Shown piece after piece: positions 9,270 through 18,219 of a DNA stretch of 64,000 nt. The notes under the pieces are model-generated. The model worked only from the letters and a program-made list of their open reading frames with translations. It was not told the DNA's origin and ran no database searches. Both the position numbers and the translations under genes were made by a program. Each line of letters opens with the position of its first letter. The stretch's first letter is position 1. This DNA is from Bin55 sp965205545. Its GTDB lineage: Bacteria > Pseudomonadota > Gammaproteobacteria > Pseudomonadales > Azotimanducaceae. The stretch lies in the NCBI GenBank assembly GCA_965205545.1, contig OZ242170.1:2046001-2110000 (forward strand), read 5' to 3'.

Positions 9270-9716
9270 ATGGCATTTCCACCGCCCGAAGGACACCACA
9301 CGATTACGCCTGGTGCATCAGTGCCCCACGTTGCCGAGGTGCTTGCATTCATAGAAACCGTCTTCGGCGGCAAGATCATCGAACGCTACGATGCGCCCGA
9401 CGGCACCTGCATGCATGCAGAAATCATGATCGACGACTGCGCGCTCATGCTCGGCACTCCGGCTGAAGGGGAAAAGTCCTATCCGGCCTTGCTGTCCTAC
9501 TACGTTGACTCCGCCGACAAAGTTGATGCTCTCTACGAGAAAGCGCTGGATGCGGGAGCCATATCAAGAGTGGAACCAGTAGATCAGTTCTACGGTTATC
9601 GCACGGCTTCTATCGAGGATGCTGGAGGAAACGGGTGGACAATTTGCGCCGTAGTTGAACAATTGACCGAAGAGGAAATCTCCGAACGCATGGCGTCCAT
9701 GTCCAACGAATCCTAA
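9270..9716 (+). CDS. VOC (glyoxalase/bleomycin-resistance) superfamily protein, PhnB-like
   Basis: The protein has 148 residues. ATG at 9270 is chosen because AGGA lies 6 nt upstream and translation then begins at the conserved core (MAFPPPEGHHTITPGASV); the frame upstream to 9147 has no homologous look. The segments VAEVLAFIETVFGGKIIERY, HAEIMIDDCALMLG and VDSADKVDALYEKALDAGA are typical paired beta-alpha-beta-beta-beta modules of VOC proteins that bind a metal or small ligand. The actual reaction is unknown. The gene ends 7 bp before the PhyH-like dioxygenase gene, so the two probably form one operon and may act on related compounds. Confidence 0.82.
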   Translation: MAFPPPEGHHTITPGASVPHVAEVLAFIETVFGGKIIERYDAPDGTCMHAEIMIDDCALMLGTPAEGEKSYPALLSYYVDSADKVDALYEKALDAGAISRVEPVDQFYGYRTASIEDAGGNGWTICAVVEQLTEEEISERMASMSNES

Positions 9717-9723
9717 GAGATCC

Positions 9724-10560
9724 ATGAAAGGCGTTGCAGAAATCCCAACTCGGGCTACTGTAGCCCACGCTCGCACCCATTTGCTGGAGCAGGGCTTTTG
9801 CGTGGTTGATGGGCGTCTTCCCGAAGGGAAGATTGAATTTCTAAGCGATTGGTCCGACAAATGGCTGGAGTCCATGGATCGTCCGGCCCGCTGGAAATAT
9901 CAAGGATCGGATATTCATGTCATAGGAGTCCGCAATCCCGCGAAACGCTACGAGAACTATCCGAAGGACGAGGTGGTTGACTTCCTGATCGAGCACCCCA
10001 GAGACACTCTGCAAGAAATGGGCTTGGGCGACTTTAAGTCGGGAGGAGCCTTCCAGATCATATCCAAGCCGCCCGGTGCTCCCGCGCTCTATTGGCATCA
10101 GGACTGGGCAAGATGGGATGATCCACTAAGCATGTCCCCCTGGCCACAGCAAATATTCTTGAATTGGTACCTCTCGTCCACAACGGTAGAGAACGGATGC
10201 TTGCGCGCCATCCCGGGAAGTCATCTCAAACGACTGGACATTCACGAACACCTTGTGCCTCCCCATGAGGGAGGAGGGTACGACGTCGAGGAAACCAACG
10301 AATGGATGTTCTACGATCATCCGCTTGCTGTCGATGTACCGGTCAAGACGGGCGATTTGGTCATAGCGGACGCGAGACTTCTTCACAGCACTCGTCCCAA
10401 TCAGTCTTGCGTACGTCGCACCGTGTTGCTAGGTTGGTACTTTCGGACGAATCAAGACGTGCCGCGGGACTGGGAAGGACCAGTGCCAAGTGAAATCCTT
10501 GACCGAGACCCCGACACCCCGTTTGTCTTCAATCGGCGACCAAGCCATTATCTCCGGTAG
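9724..10560 (+). CDS. Phytanoyl-CoA dioxygenase (PhyH) family protein
   Basis: This 278-residue protein has a double-stranded beta-helix of the Fe(II)/2-oxoglutarate dioxygenase type. The iron ligands are visible as HxD in YWHQDW (His and Asp near residues 123-125) and a distal His in LLHSTRPN near residue 221. A following Arg-Arg (VRRTVLLGWYF) could bind 2-oxoglutarate. ENGCLRAIPGSH and GDLVIADARLLH are family hallmarks. Such proteins hydroxylate small substrates; no substrate can be read here. ATG at 9724 follows an AGAGA ribosome site overlapping the end of the VOC gene. A second, distant PhyH-like protein is encoded at 53098-53859. Confidence 0.9.
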   Translation: MKGVAEIPTRATVAHARTHLLEQGFCVVDGRLPEGKIEFLSDWSDKWLESMDRPARWKYQGSDIHVIGVRNPAKRYENYPKDEVVDFLIEHPRDTLQEMGLGDFKSGGAFQIISKPPGAPALYWHQDWARWDDPLSMSPWPQQIFLNWYLSSTTVENGCLRAIPGSHLKRLDIHEHLVPPHEGGGYDVEETNEWMFYDHPLAVDVPVKTGDLVIADARLLHSTRPNQSCVRRTVLLGWYFRTNQDVPRDWEGPVPSEILDRDPDTPFVFNRRPSHYLR

Positions 10561-10827
10561 CCCAATCCCCCAATCGAGAGTGCACGCCGCAGCCGAGACA
10601 CCATTTGCCATCAGCCAGTGTTGGATCTACGGTTCATGGTACCGCTATTGGTCTGTTAACCGTACACCACTTCCCTCCAAGGCTTGAACATCCAAGATGT
10701 TCCCATTTGCATCGGCGCACTCGATCGGTTTGTTTCATTGGCCAACTAAACGCCTGGAATTGTCGCCTCCAATATTGAACCTCAATTGTGAATGCGACCC
10801 TGCGATTGAGTTGCGCATCTTCTATAT
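10561..10827. other. Intergenic region with a 17-bp dyad upstream of the ECF sigma gene
   Basis: These 267 bp contain no credible gene. One perfect inverted repeat stands out at 10686-10702, GAACATC-CAA-GATGTTC (7-bp arms, 3-nt loop). It could be an operator or a weak hairpin ending PhyH transcription; no T-run follows it. Immediately before the sigma-factor ATG the DNA reads TATAT, with no Shine-Dalgarno sequence. Confidence 0.45.
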
Positions 10828-11424
10828 ATGGCTGGATTCGCTGGCGTAGTCGTTCGTCCTGAAGTGGTGCGTGCCGTCGCCAAAGGCAGCCGAGACGCAC
10901 AGGAATCAATTTACAGGGATTTTTCCAAACCTGTATACACGATGGCATTTCAAATTCTTCAAAACGTGCAGCTGGCCGAAGACGTTACCCACGATACCTT
11001 TGTCGCTGTGTTCACGAAATCGCCTAAGCTGAGAGACCCTGCGTCGTTCTCGGTCTGGATTCGAAGGATTGCCGTGAACCATTGCTTTATGGTGCTGCGA
11101 TCCAGTTCGTACAAGCATGCAGTTCCCGCGGACGAACAGACTCTGGTAGAGCACTCAACCGCGGTTGATCACGAAGGAGCCATAGATTTGGAACGAGCTC
11201 TGCAAGGGCTGCCGCCCACAACAAGAATGGTTGTATGGCTCTACGTGGTCGAAGGTTACACCCATGCGGAGATTGGAAACCTGTTTGATAAATCGCAAAG
11301 CTTTTCCAAATCGCAACTGAGTCGAGCGTTAGCTAAGCTCCGCCATTCGAATTCTGGCGGCCACATGCCAATCGAACATGGCCATCTTTCCTCGACTCCG
11401 ACCAGAGCTTGCGAGGCACAGTGA
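10828..11424 (+). CDS. ECF-type RNA polymerase sigma factor
   Basis: The protein has 198 residues with only sigma regions 2 and 4. Region 2 runs from about residue 14 to 85 (VRAVAKGSRDAQESIYRDF, then QLAEDVTHDTFVAVF and FSVWIRRIAVN). Region 4 runs from about 120 to 175, with an HTH (GYTHAEIGNLF then SKSQLSRALAKLR). It should recruit RNA polymerase to a private set of promoters. No Shine-Dalgarno precedes ATG 10828, so the start could also be a GTG some codons later. Its stop overlaps the next gene as GTGA, the usual layout for a sigma factor and its regulator. The inducing signal is unknown. Confidence 0.88.
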   Translation: MAGFAGVVVRPEVVRAVAKGSRDAQESIYRDFSKPVYTMAFQILQNVQLAEDVTHDTFVAVFTKSPKLRDPASFSVWIRRIAVNHCFMVLRSSSYKHAVPADEQTLVEHSTAVDHEGAIDLERALQGLPPTTRMVVWLYVVEGYTHAEIGNLFDKSQSFSKSQLSRALAKLRHSNSGGHMPIEHGHLSSTPTRACEAQ

Positions 11425-11987
11425 ACGACAAGCTGAATCAAGTTTCCGCAGAGATGCCAGAGATGCGCCAACTGGCTCCGGATCCACATGTTTGGGAACG
11501 AATAACGGAATCCTTACAGCGCCGCAAAGGTCGAATCAGACGAGTGCAAAGCCTAGTTGTCGCTGCATGCCTAGTAGTGTCTGCGTGCGGGGGACTTGGA
11601 TATTTCCTGGCTTTTCACAGCGACGAAAGTAAGGACTACAGCAATAGCATCGGCCCCACGTCTCTGTCGGAAGAGGGCAATGAAGACGACCTTTACTGGT
11701 CTCAAAGTGTTGTGCTCCTCCCCATCGTCTCGGTCGACAGCATGATCGCCAGCGAAGAGTGGGAAACCTATTTCCAATGCATGGCAAAGGCAACGGCAAC
11801 TTTTTCAGTTGACAGGTCAGGTTCCGTTGCGCCAGACACCGACGCTGTTGAAATTGGTGTTGCGTCTACAGGTTCCCTAGACGAGGCTCGTTCTCAGTGC
11901 TTGAAAAATTTGTTATCTGAAAGGTTAACGGTCGTAAGGCTAAAAGCTCGAACTCCCAAGCACGTAGACAATAAAAACCCAATTTGA
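11421..11987 (+). CDS. Putative membrane-anchored anti-sigma factor
   Basis: The protein has 188 residues. The GTG at 11421 overlaps the sigma-factor stop (GTGA), which supports this start and translational coupling. There is a cytoplasmic-side N-terminus of about 45 residues, one hydrophobic helix (about 47-67, SLVVAACLVVSACGGLGYFL) and a periplasmic C-terminal domain. This topology and position fit an anti-sigma factor. The zinc motif H-x3-C-x2-C of the common ZAS class is absent, and no other family is recognised. The hydrophobic segment holds a VVSAC stretch, so lipidation cannot be excluded. The function is inferred from context. Confidence 0.65.
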   Translation: MNDKLNQVSAEMPEMRQLAPDPHVWERITESLQRRKGRIRRVQSLVVAACLVVSACGGLGYFLAFHSDESKDYSNSIGPTSLSEEGNEDDLYWSQSVVLLPIVSVDSMIASEEWETYFQCMAKATATFSVDRSGSVAPDTDAVEIGVASTGSLDEARSQCLKNLLSERLTVVRLKARTPKHVDNKNPI

Positions 11988-12024
11988 GCTTCAAGAACAA
12001 AGTCGATCAAACAATGGAATCACT

Positions 12025-13239
12025 ATGAGAAATGCTCAGCGAATCCCCTTCAGATTGCAGGACTCCACTTTGGGCTTCTTCCGCAGATTAGTTGGCGTTG
12101 TCTCGTGTCCGCCCCTAAATGGAGTTATTGGCGTAACTTCGTTGCTTGTCCTGTGCACATTAAACGTTTCCCTTCAAGCCAATCCTGCAATGGGCGATGG
12201 CAAGGGCAGTTTGAAGACTAGTGTTGAGTCATCCGAAAATTCAGGAGCAAACAATGACGCACTGGAGCATCTCGAGTGGATGAAAGTAGCCTTTGAAAAA
12301 GGGAATCCCAACGATGCAGATTTGAGATCGGATCTCGGCCGCGCTTACCAAATGGCAGGATTGCACAAAGAAGCACTCGATCAGTATCTGTGGAGTTTTG
12401 ACGAGGGGCCAAAACATGCCATCAACAGTTCCTACAGTGCGGTTCGAATCTCCTTTCTGCTCAGTTACATCCATGAGCTGGCAAAAGTCTACGCACCTGC
12501 AATGGATGCGTTGGTCGACCGTCGCGACGCACTCTATCAAGCCATTCTGAACAACACCTCTGACTACGTAAGCAACAGAAGGGAAATCGACGATGATTTT
12601 GCCGCTCTCGCACAATACACGGACGACGACGACTTCATACTCTCGGTCTTCGATCATCTCGAAGGTGATCGGACCGCAAACCGCGCGAGAACATTAGGGG
12701 TCTTTGTATCTAGAAATCTCGAGACGTTTGATCAACATGAGCTGTTTGAAGTGATTGTTAAACATGTAGACATGCGGCACGAGGTCAATTCGAGCATTGC
12801 TTCATACAAGAGACTAAACGGATTTCTCGACTGGAAACTGAGGGAATCGCATCGCGAGGCATTGGCGAAATCGGTAGATAACTTCTATAGGAAACATATT
12901 TCAAACCTCTACAAGATTCTATTGGCAACTAATAACCAGGAGGACGCGACGTACGTCGAAGGGAAACTCGTAGATTTGCTAGACGAAGCTGCAACATATC
13001 ATGCATTGGCTTCTGCAGGAATCGAATCTGGTAGACCCCTAAAGGGGAATGTTGGCCAAGCGCGCAAGGCGTTAGGCTTTGAACCAAACAATGCGACATT
13101 TGCAAATACTTTGATACACCTACTCCACACTACTGGGAATACAAGCGAAGCCACCGTTATTGCCAAAGACTTCTTGACTAGGGAACTGACTGCAGAGGAT
13201 CGTTCGTCGATTGAACGAACCTTGCATAACTTGCACTAA
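12025..13239 (+). CDS. TPR-like secreted or membrane-anchored protein
   Basis: The protein has 404 residues. ATG at 12025 follows a GGA 6 nt upstream. The N-terminus is basic and is followed by a hydrophobic stretch (about 32-52), giving a signal anchor or a long signal peptide. One clear TPR-like repeat lies near residues 90-125 (NDADLRSDLGRAYQMAGLHKEALDQY), and a second helical-repeat area is near 340-390. The middle is helical, charged and unrecognised. The gene begins 37 bp after the anti-sigma-like gene, so it probably belongs to that operon and may be a partner or target of the sigma system. Confidence 0.65.
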   Translation: MRNAQRIPFRLQDSTLGFFRRLVGVVSCPPLNGVIGVTSLLVLCTLNVSLQANPAMGDGKGSLKTSVESSENSGANNDALEHLEWMKVAFEKGNPNDADLRSDLGRAYQMAGLHKEALDQYLWSFDEGPKHAINSSYSAVRISFLLSYIHELAKVYAPAMDALVDRRDALYQAILNNTSDYVSNRREIDDDFAALAQYTDDDDFILSVFDHLEGDRTANRARTLGVFVSRNLETFDQHELFEVIVKHVDMRHEVNSSIASYKRLNGFLDWKLRESHREALAKSVDNFYRKHISNLYKILLATNNQEDATYVEGKLVDLLDEAATYHALASAGIESGRPLKGNVGQARKALGFEPNNATFANTLIHLLHTTGNTSEATVIAKDFLTRELTAEDRSSIERTLHNLH

Positions 13240-13340
13240 CCCTTCCAACTTTTGGTCAACACACTCGCAGCAGGGTCTTGGCAATTGCTCAACGTTTGAC
13301 GCCAAAAACGCTGTTTGGCTATGAACAGCAACACTGGTTG

Positions 13341-13364
13341 GATTGCATCGCAGACTTTGCAATC
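13341..13364. terminator. Weak hairpin between convergent TPR gene and atpC
   Basis: Arms GATTGCA and TGCAATC enclose a 10-nt loop between two converging genes. There is no T-run on either side, so termination is only a guess from the position. Confidence 0.25.
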
Positions 13365-13393
13365 GAAATCGTACTCGACTAGGTTCTGCTTTT

Positions 13394-13816
13394 CTAGCGT
13401 CTGCGCTTGCGCAACTCCTCAAGCGTTCGCTGACGCGCGGTTGCATCGGCTAGCATGGAGGTGGCCATCGAGAAGTCCAAGTCTCCGGCTTGCTCGGTCA
13501 TGGCGCGTTTTGCCTCCGCTTCTGCTTCTGCGGCTGCAGCCTCGTCAATGTCGTCAGCCCTCAAGGCCGTATCCGCCAAGATGATCACATGACCAGGCTG
13601 AACCTCGAGGTAGCCCCCCGATGCGAAGTAGACCTCTTCTGAATCATCCTCAAACCTCAGCGTGACCGGGCCGGGTTTCAGCCCTGTGAGCAGCGGCGCA
13701 TGACCCGGCATTATGCCTAGCTGACCAAGAGTGCCCACTGCGACAACCATTTTCACGTCGCCCGAGAAGATTTCCTGCTCGGCGCTCACGATGTCGCAGT
13801 GTGTGAGCGAGACCAT
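13394..13816 (-). CDS. atpC: F1Fo ATP synthase subunit epsilon
   Basis: This 140-residue F1 central-stalk subunit couples rotation to catalysis and can inhibit ATP hydrolysis. The beta-sandwich domain carries the diagnostic SAEQEIFSGDV, QLGIMPGHAPLLTGLKPG and GGYLEVQPGHVIILADTA segments. The C-terminal helical hairpin is Ala/Glu-rich. It is the last gene of the atp operon and starts 2 nt after the atpD stop. Its length matches the E. coli protein (139). Confidence 0.97.
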   Translation of the reverse strand: MVSLTHCDIVSAEQEIFSGDVKMVVAVGTLGQLGIMPGHAPLLTGLKPGPVTLRFEDDSEEVYFASGGYLEVQPGHVIILADTALRADDIDEAAAAEAEAEAKRAMTEQAGDLDFSMATSMLADATARQRTLEELRKRRR

Positions 13817-13818
13817 TG

Positions 13819-15207
13819 CTATGCTTCCACCTCCAATGTCGCCGCTTTTTCTCGCGCAGACTCAATGTCGCCCACCATGCTGAACGCCTGTTCTGGCAAA
13901 TCGTCGACATCGCCGTCAAGAATTGCCTTGACGCTGCGCACCGTGTCTTCACGAGAAACATACTGACCTTCACGACCCGTGAACTGCTCGGCAACGAACA
14001 TTGGCTGCGAGAAGAACTGCTGCAGCTTGCGGGCGCGATATACCAAAGCTTTGTCCTCTTCGGTCAATTCGTCCATGCCCAATATTGCGATTATGTCCTT
14101 CAGCTCCTGATAGCGCTGCAGCACTTCCTGCCCTTGCCGTGCTACGCTGTAGTGCTCCTGCCCAACGACGTTGGGATCCAGTTGCCGCGAGGTGGAGTCC
14201 AAGGGATCAACTGCAGGATAAATGCCTAGGTCCGTAATGGCGCGATTCAATGTGACCGTGGAGTCCAAATGCGCGAAGGTTGTCGCTGGCGATGGGTCTG
14301 TCAAGTCGTCTGCGGGCACATAAATGGCTTGAACGGATGTAATCGATCCCGTCTTTGTCGTGGTGATCCTTTCCTGCAATATTCCCATGTCCTCGGCGAG
14401 ATTGGGCTGATACCCGACGGCGGAAGGCATGCGTCCGAGCAAGGCTGAAACCTCTACGCCGGCCAGCGTGTAGCGGTAAATGTTGTCGATGAAAAGCAAT
14501 ACGTCCCGACCTTCGTCCCGGAATTGCTCTGCAAGTGTCACGCCCGACAGAGCTACTCTCAGGCGGTTGCCAGGGGGTTCGTTCATTTGTCCGAAAACTA
14601 GGGAAATCTTGTCTAGAACCCCTGCTTCCATCATTTCGTAGTAGAAGCTGTTGCCTTCACGCGTACGTTCGCCCACTCCCGCAAACACGGACAGTCCCGA
14701 ATGCTCAATGGCAATGTTCCTGATGAGCTCGAGCATCGTCACTGTCTTGCCCACGCCCGCGCCACCGAACAATCCAACCTTGCCACCCCGCGCAAATGGA
14801 CACATCAGGTCAATGACCTTGATGCCGGTTTCGAGCAACTCGTTTCCTCCCTTCTGATCCTCGTAGGTTGGAGCTGGTCGATGGATGGGTTTCTTTTCTC
14901 GAGCGTTGACTTCGCCTTTTTCGTCGATCGCATTGCCGAGCACGTCCATAATGCGTCCCAACGTCTCCTCGCCAACGGGAATCGCGATGGGTTGGCCAGT
15001 GTTCACAACATCCAAGCCGCGTGACAAGCCTTCCGACGAACCTAGAGCGATGGTGCGTACCACTCCGTCCCCGAGCTGCTGCTGAACCTCAAGTGTCAGT
15101 CCTGTAGCCGTCACAGTGAGGGCGTCGAATACTTGCGGTACAGCTTCTCGATCAAATTCGACGTCGATTACGGCGCCAATGACCTGAACGATTTTTCCGT
15201 TGCTCAT
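13819..15207 (-). CDS. atpD: F1Fo ATP synthase subunit beta
   Basis: This 462-residue catalytic subunit carries the P-loop GGAGVGKT (about 152-159), the catalytic-site segment GERTREGNSFYYEM, and LLFIDNIYRYTLAG, where one expects LLFVDNIYRYTLAG. The ATPase alpha/beta signature PAVDPLDSTS is present. The start ATG is preceded by a strong AAGGAG site, consistent with the high synthesis needed for an alpha3beta3 ring. It is co-transcribed between atpG and atpC. Confidence 0.98.
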   Translation of the reverse strand: MSNGKIVQVIGAVIDVEFDREAVPQVFDALTVTATGLTLEVQQQLGDGVVRTIALGSSEGLSRGLDVVNTGQPIAIPVGEETLGRIMDVLGNAIDEKGEVNAREKKPIHRPAPTYEDQKGGNELLETGIKVIDLMCPFARGGKVGLFGGAGVGKTVTMLELIRNIAIEHSGLSVFAGVGERTREGNSFYYEMMEAGVLDKISLVFGQMNEPPGNRLRVALSGVTLAEQFRDEGRDVLLFIDNIYRYTLAGVEVSALLGRMPSAVGYQPNLAEDMGILQERITTTKTGSITSVQAIYVPADDLTDPSPATTFAHLDSTVTLNRAITDLGIYPAVDPLDSTSRQLDPNVVGQEHYSVARQGQEVLQRYQELKDIIAILGMDELTEEDKALVYRARKLQQFFSQPMFVAEQFTGREGQYVSREDTVRSVKAILDGDVDDLPEQAFSMVGDIESAREKAATLEVEA

Positions 15208-15249
15208 AGTTCTCCTTGAATGACGTGCAAAGCTCCTGCGCAGAAAGTC

Positions 15250-16110
15250 CTACAGCGCAGCGGCCCCGCCCACGATTTCTGCTATTTCCTGTGTGATCGC
15301 CGCCTGTCGCGCATTGTTGTAGAGCAAGGCGAGTTCCTCAATCATGTTCTCGGCGTTGTCCGTCGCGTTCTTCATCGCGACCATTCGCGCGGCTTGCTCG
15401 CAAGCCGTGTTTTCCACAACCGCCTGGTAGACCTGGGATTCGATATGCCGCTGCACGAGTCCGTCGATCAAATCGCGTGCATCGGGTTCATAGATATAGT
15501 CCCACCGGTGTTTCATTTCCGTTTCTTCCGACTGCACGAGAGGAAGCAACTGACGTATGAGAGGTCGCTGCTGCATGCTGCTTATAAACTCGTTGGATAC
15601 GAGGTCCAGCCGATCAATAGTCCCATCCGAAAAGCTGTCCAGCATGATCTTCAGACTGCCGACTAGCGATTCGACTTCAGGTACCTCTCCCACGCCGTTG
15701 ATTGCGGCTACTACATTCCCGCCCACGGCTCGAAAAAACGCCGCAGCCTTGTTTCCAATCAGAGCAAGATCGGACTCGATGCCTTGCTCTCGCTTCCGCT
15801 GAAGCTCCCGCACCAACTCTCGAAACATATTGGTATTGAGGCCGCCGCATTGACCCTTGTCCGTTGAAACGACGATGAATCCAATGCGCTTCACTTCCCG
15901 CTCGGTCATGAACTGGTGTCGATATTCGGGGCTGGAGTTGGCTAAATGCCCGATCAGGTTACGAATCCTCAAGGCATACGGACGAGCGTGATTCATCCGG
16001 TCCTGCGTACGCCGCATCTTGCTGGCCGCGACCATCTGCATAGCGCTTGTGACTTTCTTCGTGTTCTCGACGCTGCCAATCTTTTTCTTGATTTCGCGGC
16101 CAACCGTCAC
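15250..16110 (-). CDS. atpG: F1Fo ATP synthase subunit gamma
   Basis: This 286-residue rotor shaft inside the F1 hexamer shows the conserved N-terminal coiled coil (REIKKKIGSVENTKKVTSAM, VAASKMRRTQ) and its C-terminal partner (NATDNAENMIEELALLYNNARQA, split here by the usual TQEI ending). The start codon is GTG and follows the atpA TAA stop directly, with no intervening base, so translation is probably coupled to atpA. The central STDKGQCGGLN segment is diagnostic. Confidence 0.97.
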   Translation of the reverse strand: MTVGREIKKKIGSVENTKKVTSAMQMVAASKMRRTQDRMNHARPYALRIRNLIGHLANSSPEYRHQFMTEREVKRIGFIVVSTDKGQCGGLNTNMFRELVRELQRKREQGIESDLALIGNKAAAFFRAVGGNVVAAINGVGEVPEVESLVGSLKIMLDSFSDGTIDRLDLVSNEFISSMQQRPLIRQLLPLVQSEETEMKHRWDYIYEPDARDLIDGLVQRHIESQVYQAVVENTACEQAARMVAMKNATDNAENMIEELALLYNNARQAAITQEIAEIVGGAAAL

Positions 16111-17664
16111 TTACGACTCTCCATAGTCGTGCGTCGCGGCAAAGTCGTCAAGCGCCTTCTTCATGTACTCGACGATTTCATCGTTGTAGTCACCAGTTCT
16201 GGTGATCTCGGTCATCCACTCGCTATGTTCCGAGTTCATGTAGCTCAGTAGATCCCGCTCGAAGTCGAGCACCTTGCTTACAGGGACGTTCTCCAAATAG
16301 CCTTCGTTCGCGGCAAACAGAGAAACACCCATTTCAGCGACCGTCATGGGAGAGAATTGCGGCTGCTTCATCAATTCCTCGACTCGCTGCCCGTGCTCCA
16401 ACTGTCGTCTTGTCGCTTCGTCCAAGTCTGATGCGAACTGCGAAAATGCGGCGAGTTCGCGATACTGGGCTAGAGCAAGCTTTACTCCCCCCGCCAGCTT
16501 CCTCATGAAGTCAACCTGGGCATCTCCGCCCACCCGAGACACCGAAATTCCAGGACTCATTGCTGGCCTTATGCCGGCGTTGAATCGATCAGTCTCCAGA
16601 TAGATTTGTCCATCGGTAATTGAGATCACATTGGTCGGCACGAATGCGGACACGTCTCCTGCTTGAGTTTCGATAATCGGCAACGCCGTCAGCGAGCCTG
16701 TCTGACCCTTGACTTCGCCGTTCGTGAATTGCTCCACATAGTCCGCATTGACTCGGGCAGCTCGTTCAAGCAAGCGAGAGTGCAAGTAGAAAATATCGCC
16801 CGGATACGCTTCGCGACCCGGCGGTCGACGCAGCAGAAGGGAAATCTGCCTATAGGCCCACGCCTGCTTGGTTAGATCGTCGTAGATGATCAGTGCGTCC
16901 TCGCCACGATCTCGAAAATACTCGCCCATGCTGCAGCCTGAATAAGCAGCGATGAATTGCAACGGTGCGGGTTCAGAGGCTGATGCGGCCACGACAATGG
17001 TGTGCTCCATCGCGCCGCTTTCTTCCAGGGTGCGCACGATGTTCGCGATGGTGGACATTTTCTGACCGATGGCCACGTAGACGCACTTGATGCCTGTGCC
17101 TCTCTGATTGATTACTGCGTCAACGGCAATCGCGGTCTTGCCAATCTGGCGATCCCCAATAATCAATTCGCGCTGACCGCGGCCAATGGGAATCATGGAG
17201 TCGATGCACTTGATCCCAATCTGGACAGGTTCGCTTACGTTTTGCCGTGCAATCACTCCCGGAGCAACTTTCTCGATCGGCGAATTGGAGCTTGCCTGAA
17301 TGGGACCCTTGCCGTCTATGGGTTCTCCCAACGCGTTCACCACGCGTCCCAGCATCTCCGGTCCAGTTGGCACCTCAGCGATGCGCTTGGTGCATCGCGC
17401 GGTCATGCCTTCAGTCAAATCGCGATAGTCGCCCAGCACGACCGCTCCGACCGAGTCGCGCTCCAAGTTCATCGCCATTCCAAAGACGCCACCGGGAAAC
17501 TCCACCATTTCCCCATATTGGGCTTCAGCCAGTCCATGAATCCGAACAATGCCGTCTGAAACCGAAACGATGGTGCCTTCGTTCTGCGGTTGAACGTCGA
17601 TGTCAAGTTTGGCAATGCGATCCTTGATTAGATCGCTGATTTCCGATGGATTAAGTGATTGCAT
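16111..17664 (-). CDS. atpA: F1Fo ATP synthase subunit alpha
   Basis: This 517-residue non-catalytic nucleotide-binding subunit has the P-loop GDRQIGKTAIA (about 170-180), the signature PAMSPGISVSRVGG and the YVEQFTNGEVKGQTGSLTALPIIETQAGDVSAF region (described by its ends YVEQF and DVSAF). The start ATG has an AGGG close upstream. It stands between atpH and atpG in the standard order. Nothing unusual was seen. Confidence 0.98.
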   Translation of the reverse strand: MQSLNPSEISDLIKDRIAKLDIDVQPQNEGTIVSVSDGIVRIHGLAEAQYGEMVEFPGGVFGMAMNLERDSVGAVVLGDYRDLTEGMTARCTKRIAEVPTGPEMLGRVVNALGEPIDGKGPIQASSNSPIEKVAPGVIARQNVSEPVQIGIKCIDSMIPIGRGQRELIIGDRQIGKTAIAVDAVINQRGTGIKCVYVAIGQKMSTIANIVRTLEESGAMEHTIVVAASASEPAPLQFIAAYSGCSMGEYFRDRGEDALIIYDDLTKQAWAYRQISLLLRRPPGREAYPGDIFYLHSRLLERAARVNADYVEQFTNGEVKGQTGSLTALPIIETQAGDVSAFVPTNVISITDGQIYLETDRFNAGIRPAMSPGISVSRVGGDAQVDFMRKLAGGVKLALAQYRELAAFSQFASDLDEATRRQLEHGQRVEELMKQPQFSPMTVAEMGVSLFAANEGYLENVPVSKVLDFERDLLSYMNSEHSEWMTEITRTGDYNDEIVEYMKKALDDFAATHDYGES

Positions 17665-17676
17665 TTCCCTGCCTAG

Positions 17677-18216
17677 TTATGTGCGCTGCAGCTGGTTGCG
17701 CAGCTTGTCCAGTTTGCCGCGAACCGTTCCGTCCAACACCGTGTCCCCAGCGCGGATCAGTGCTCCGCCGAGAACTGTAGCGTCCACCACCGTCTCGAGG
17801 CTGATTTCACGCTCGAATCGACTCTTCAACGCGTCCTCAAAGTGTTTCCTTTCTTCTTCCGTCAGCTCAACAGCGGTTGTAACCTCGACGCCCACGGTTC
17901 TCTGCTCCTCGGCTAGCTTCGCGACAAACCCATCCCGAATGTGGGGCAGCAGCTCCAACCGTCGATTCTCAGACAGCACGTGAACAAACCTTCGCATAGA
18001 TTCATTCAGCTGCTCCCCAAGAAGATCAGTCAACGCGATGGCCTTGCGCGCCGGAGAATGCGTCGGCGAGGCGATCAGAGGATTGAGTTCGCGGGTCTCC
18101 AGCGCGTTGGTGAGCAACTCCAATGTGCGTGCCCAGCGATCCAATTGCCCCTCTTCCTTCGCAATGTCGAAAACGGCGCTTGCATAGGGTCGAGCAAGCG
18201 TAGCCAGTTCAGCCAC
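17677..18216 (-). CDS. atpH: F1Fo ATP synthase subunit delta
   Basis: This 179-residue peripheral-stalk subunit links the b dimer to the top of F1. It begins with ATLARPYASAVFDIAKEEGQ, the conserved N-terminal helix that binds alpha, and ends with LGGALIRAGDTVLDGTVRGK, the OSCP/delta signature. It starts 3 nt after the atpF stop, in the usual operon position and with nearly the same length as E. coli AtpH (177). Confidence 0.97.
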   Translation of the reverse strand: MAELATLARPYASAVFDIAKEEGQLDRWARTLELLTNALETRELNPLIASPTHSPARKAIALTDLLGEQLNESMRRFVHVLSENRRLELLPHIRDGFVAKLAEEQRTVGVEVTTAVELTEEERKHFEDALKSRFEREISLETVVDATVLGGALIRAGDTVLDGTVRGKLDKLRNQLQRT

Positions 18217-18219
18217 GAT

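Noticed and set aside
12436..12452. GGTTCGAATC string resembling a tRNA T-arm
   Set aside because: It lies in the middle of a well-supported coding frame and no acceptor or anticodon stem can be formed around it.
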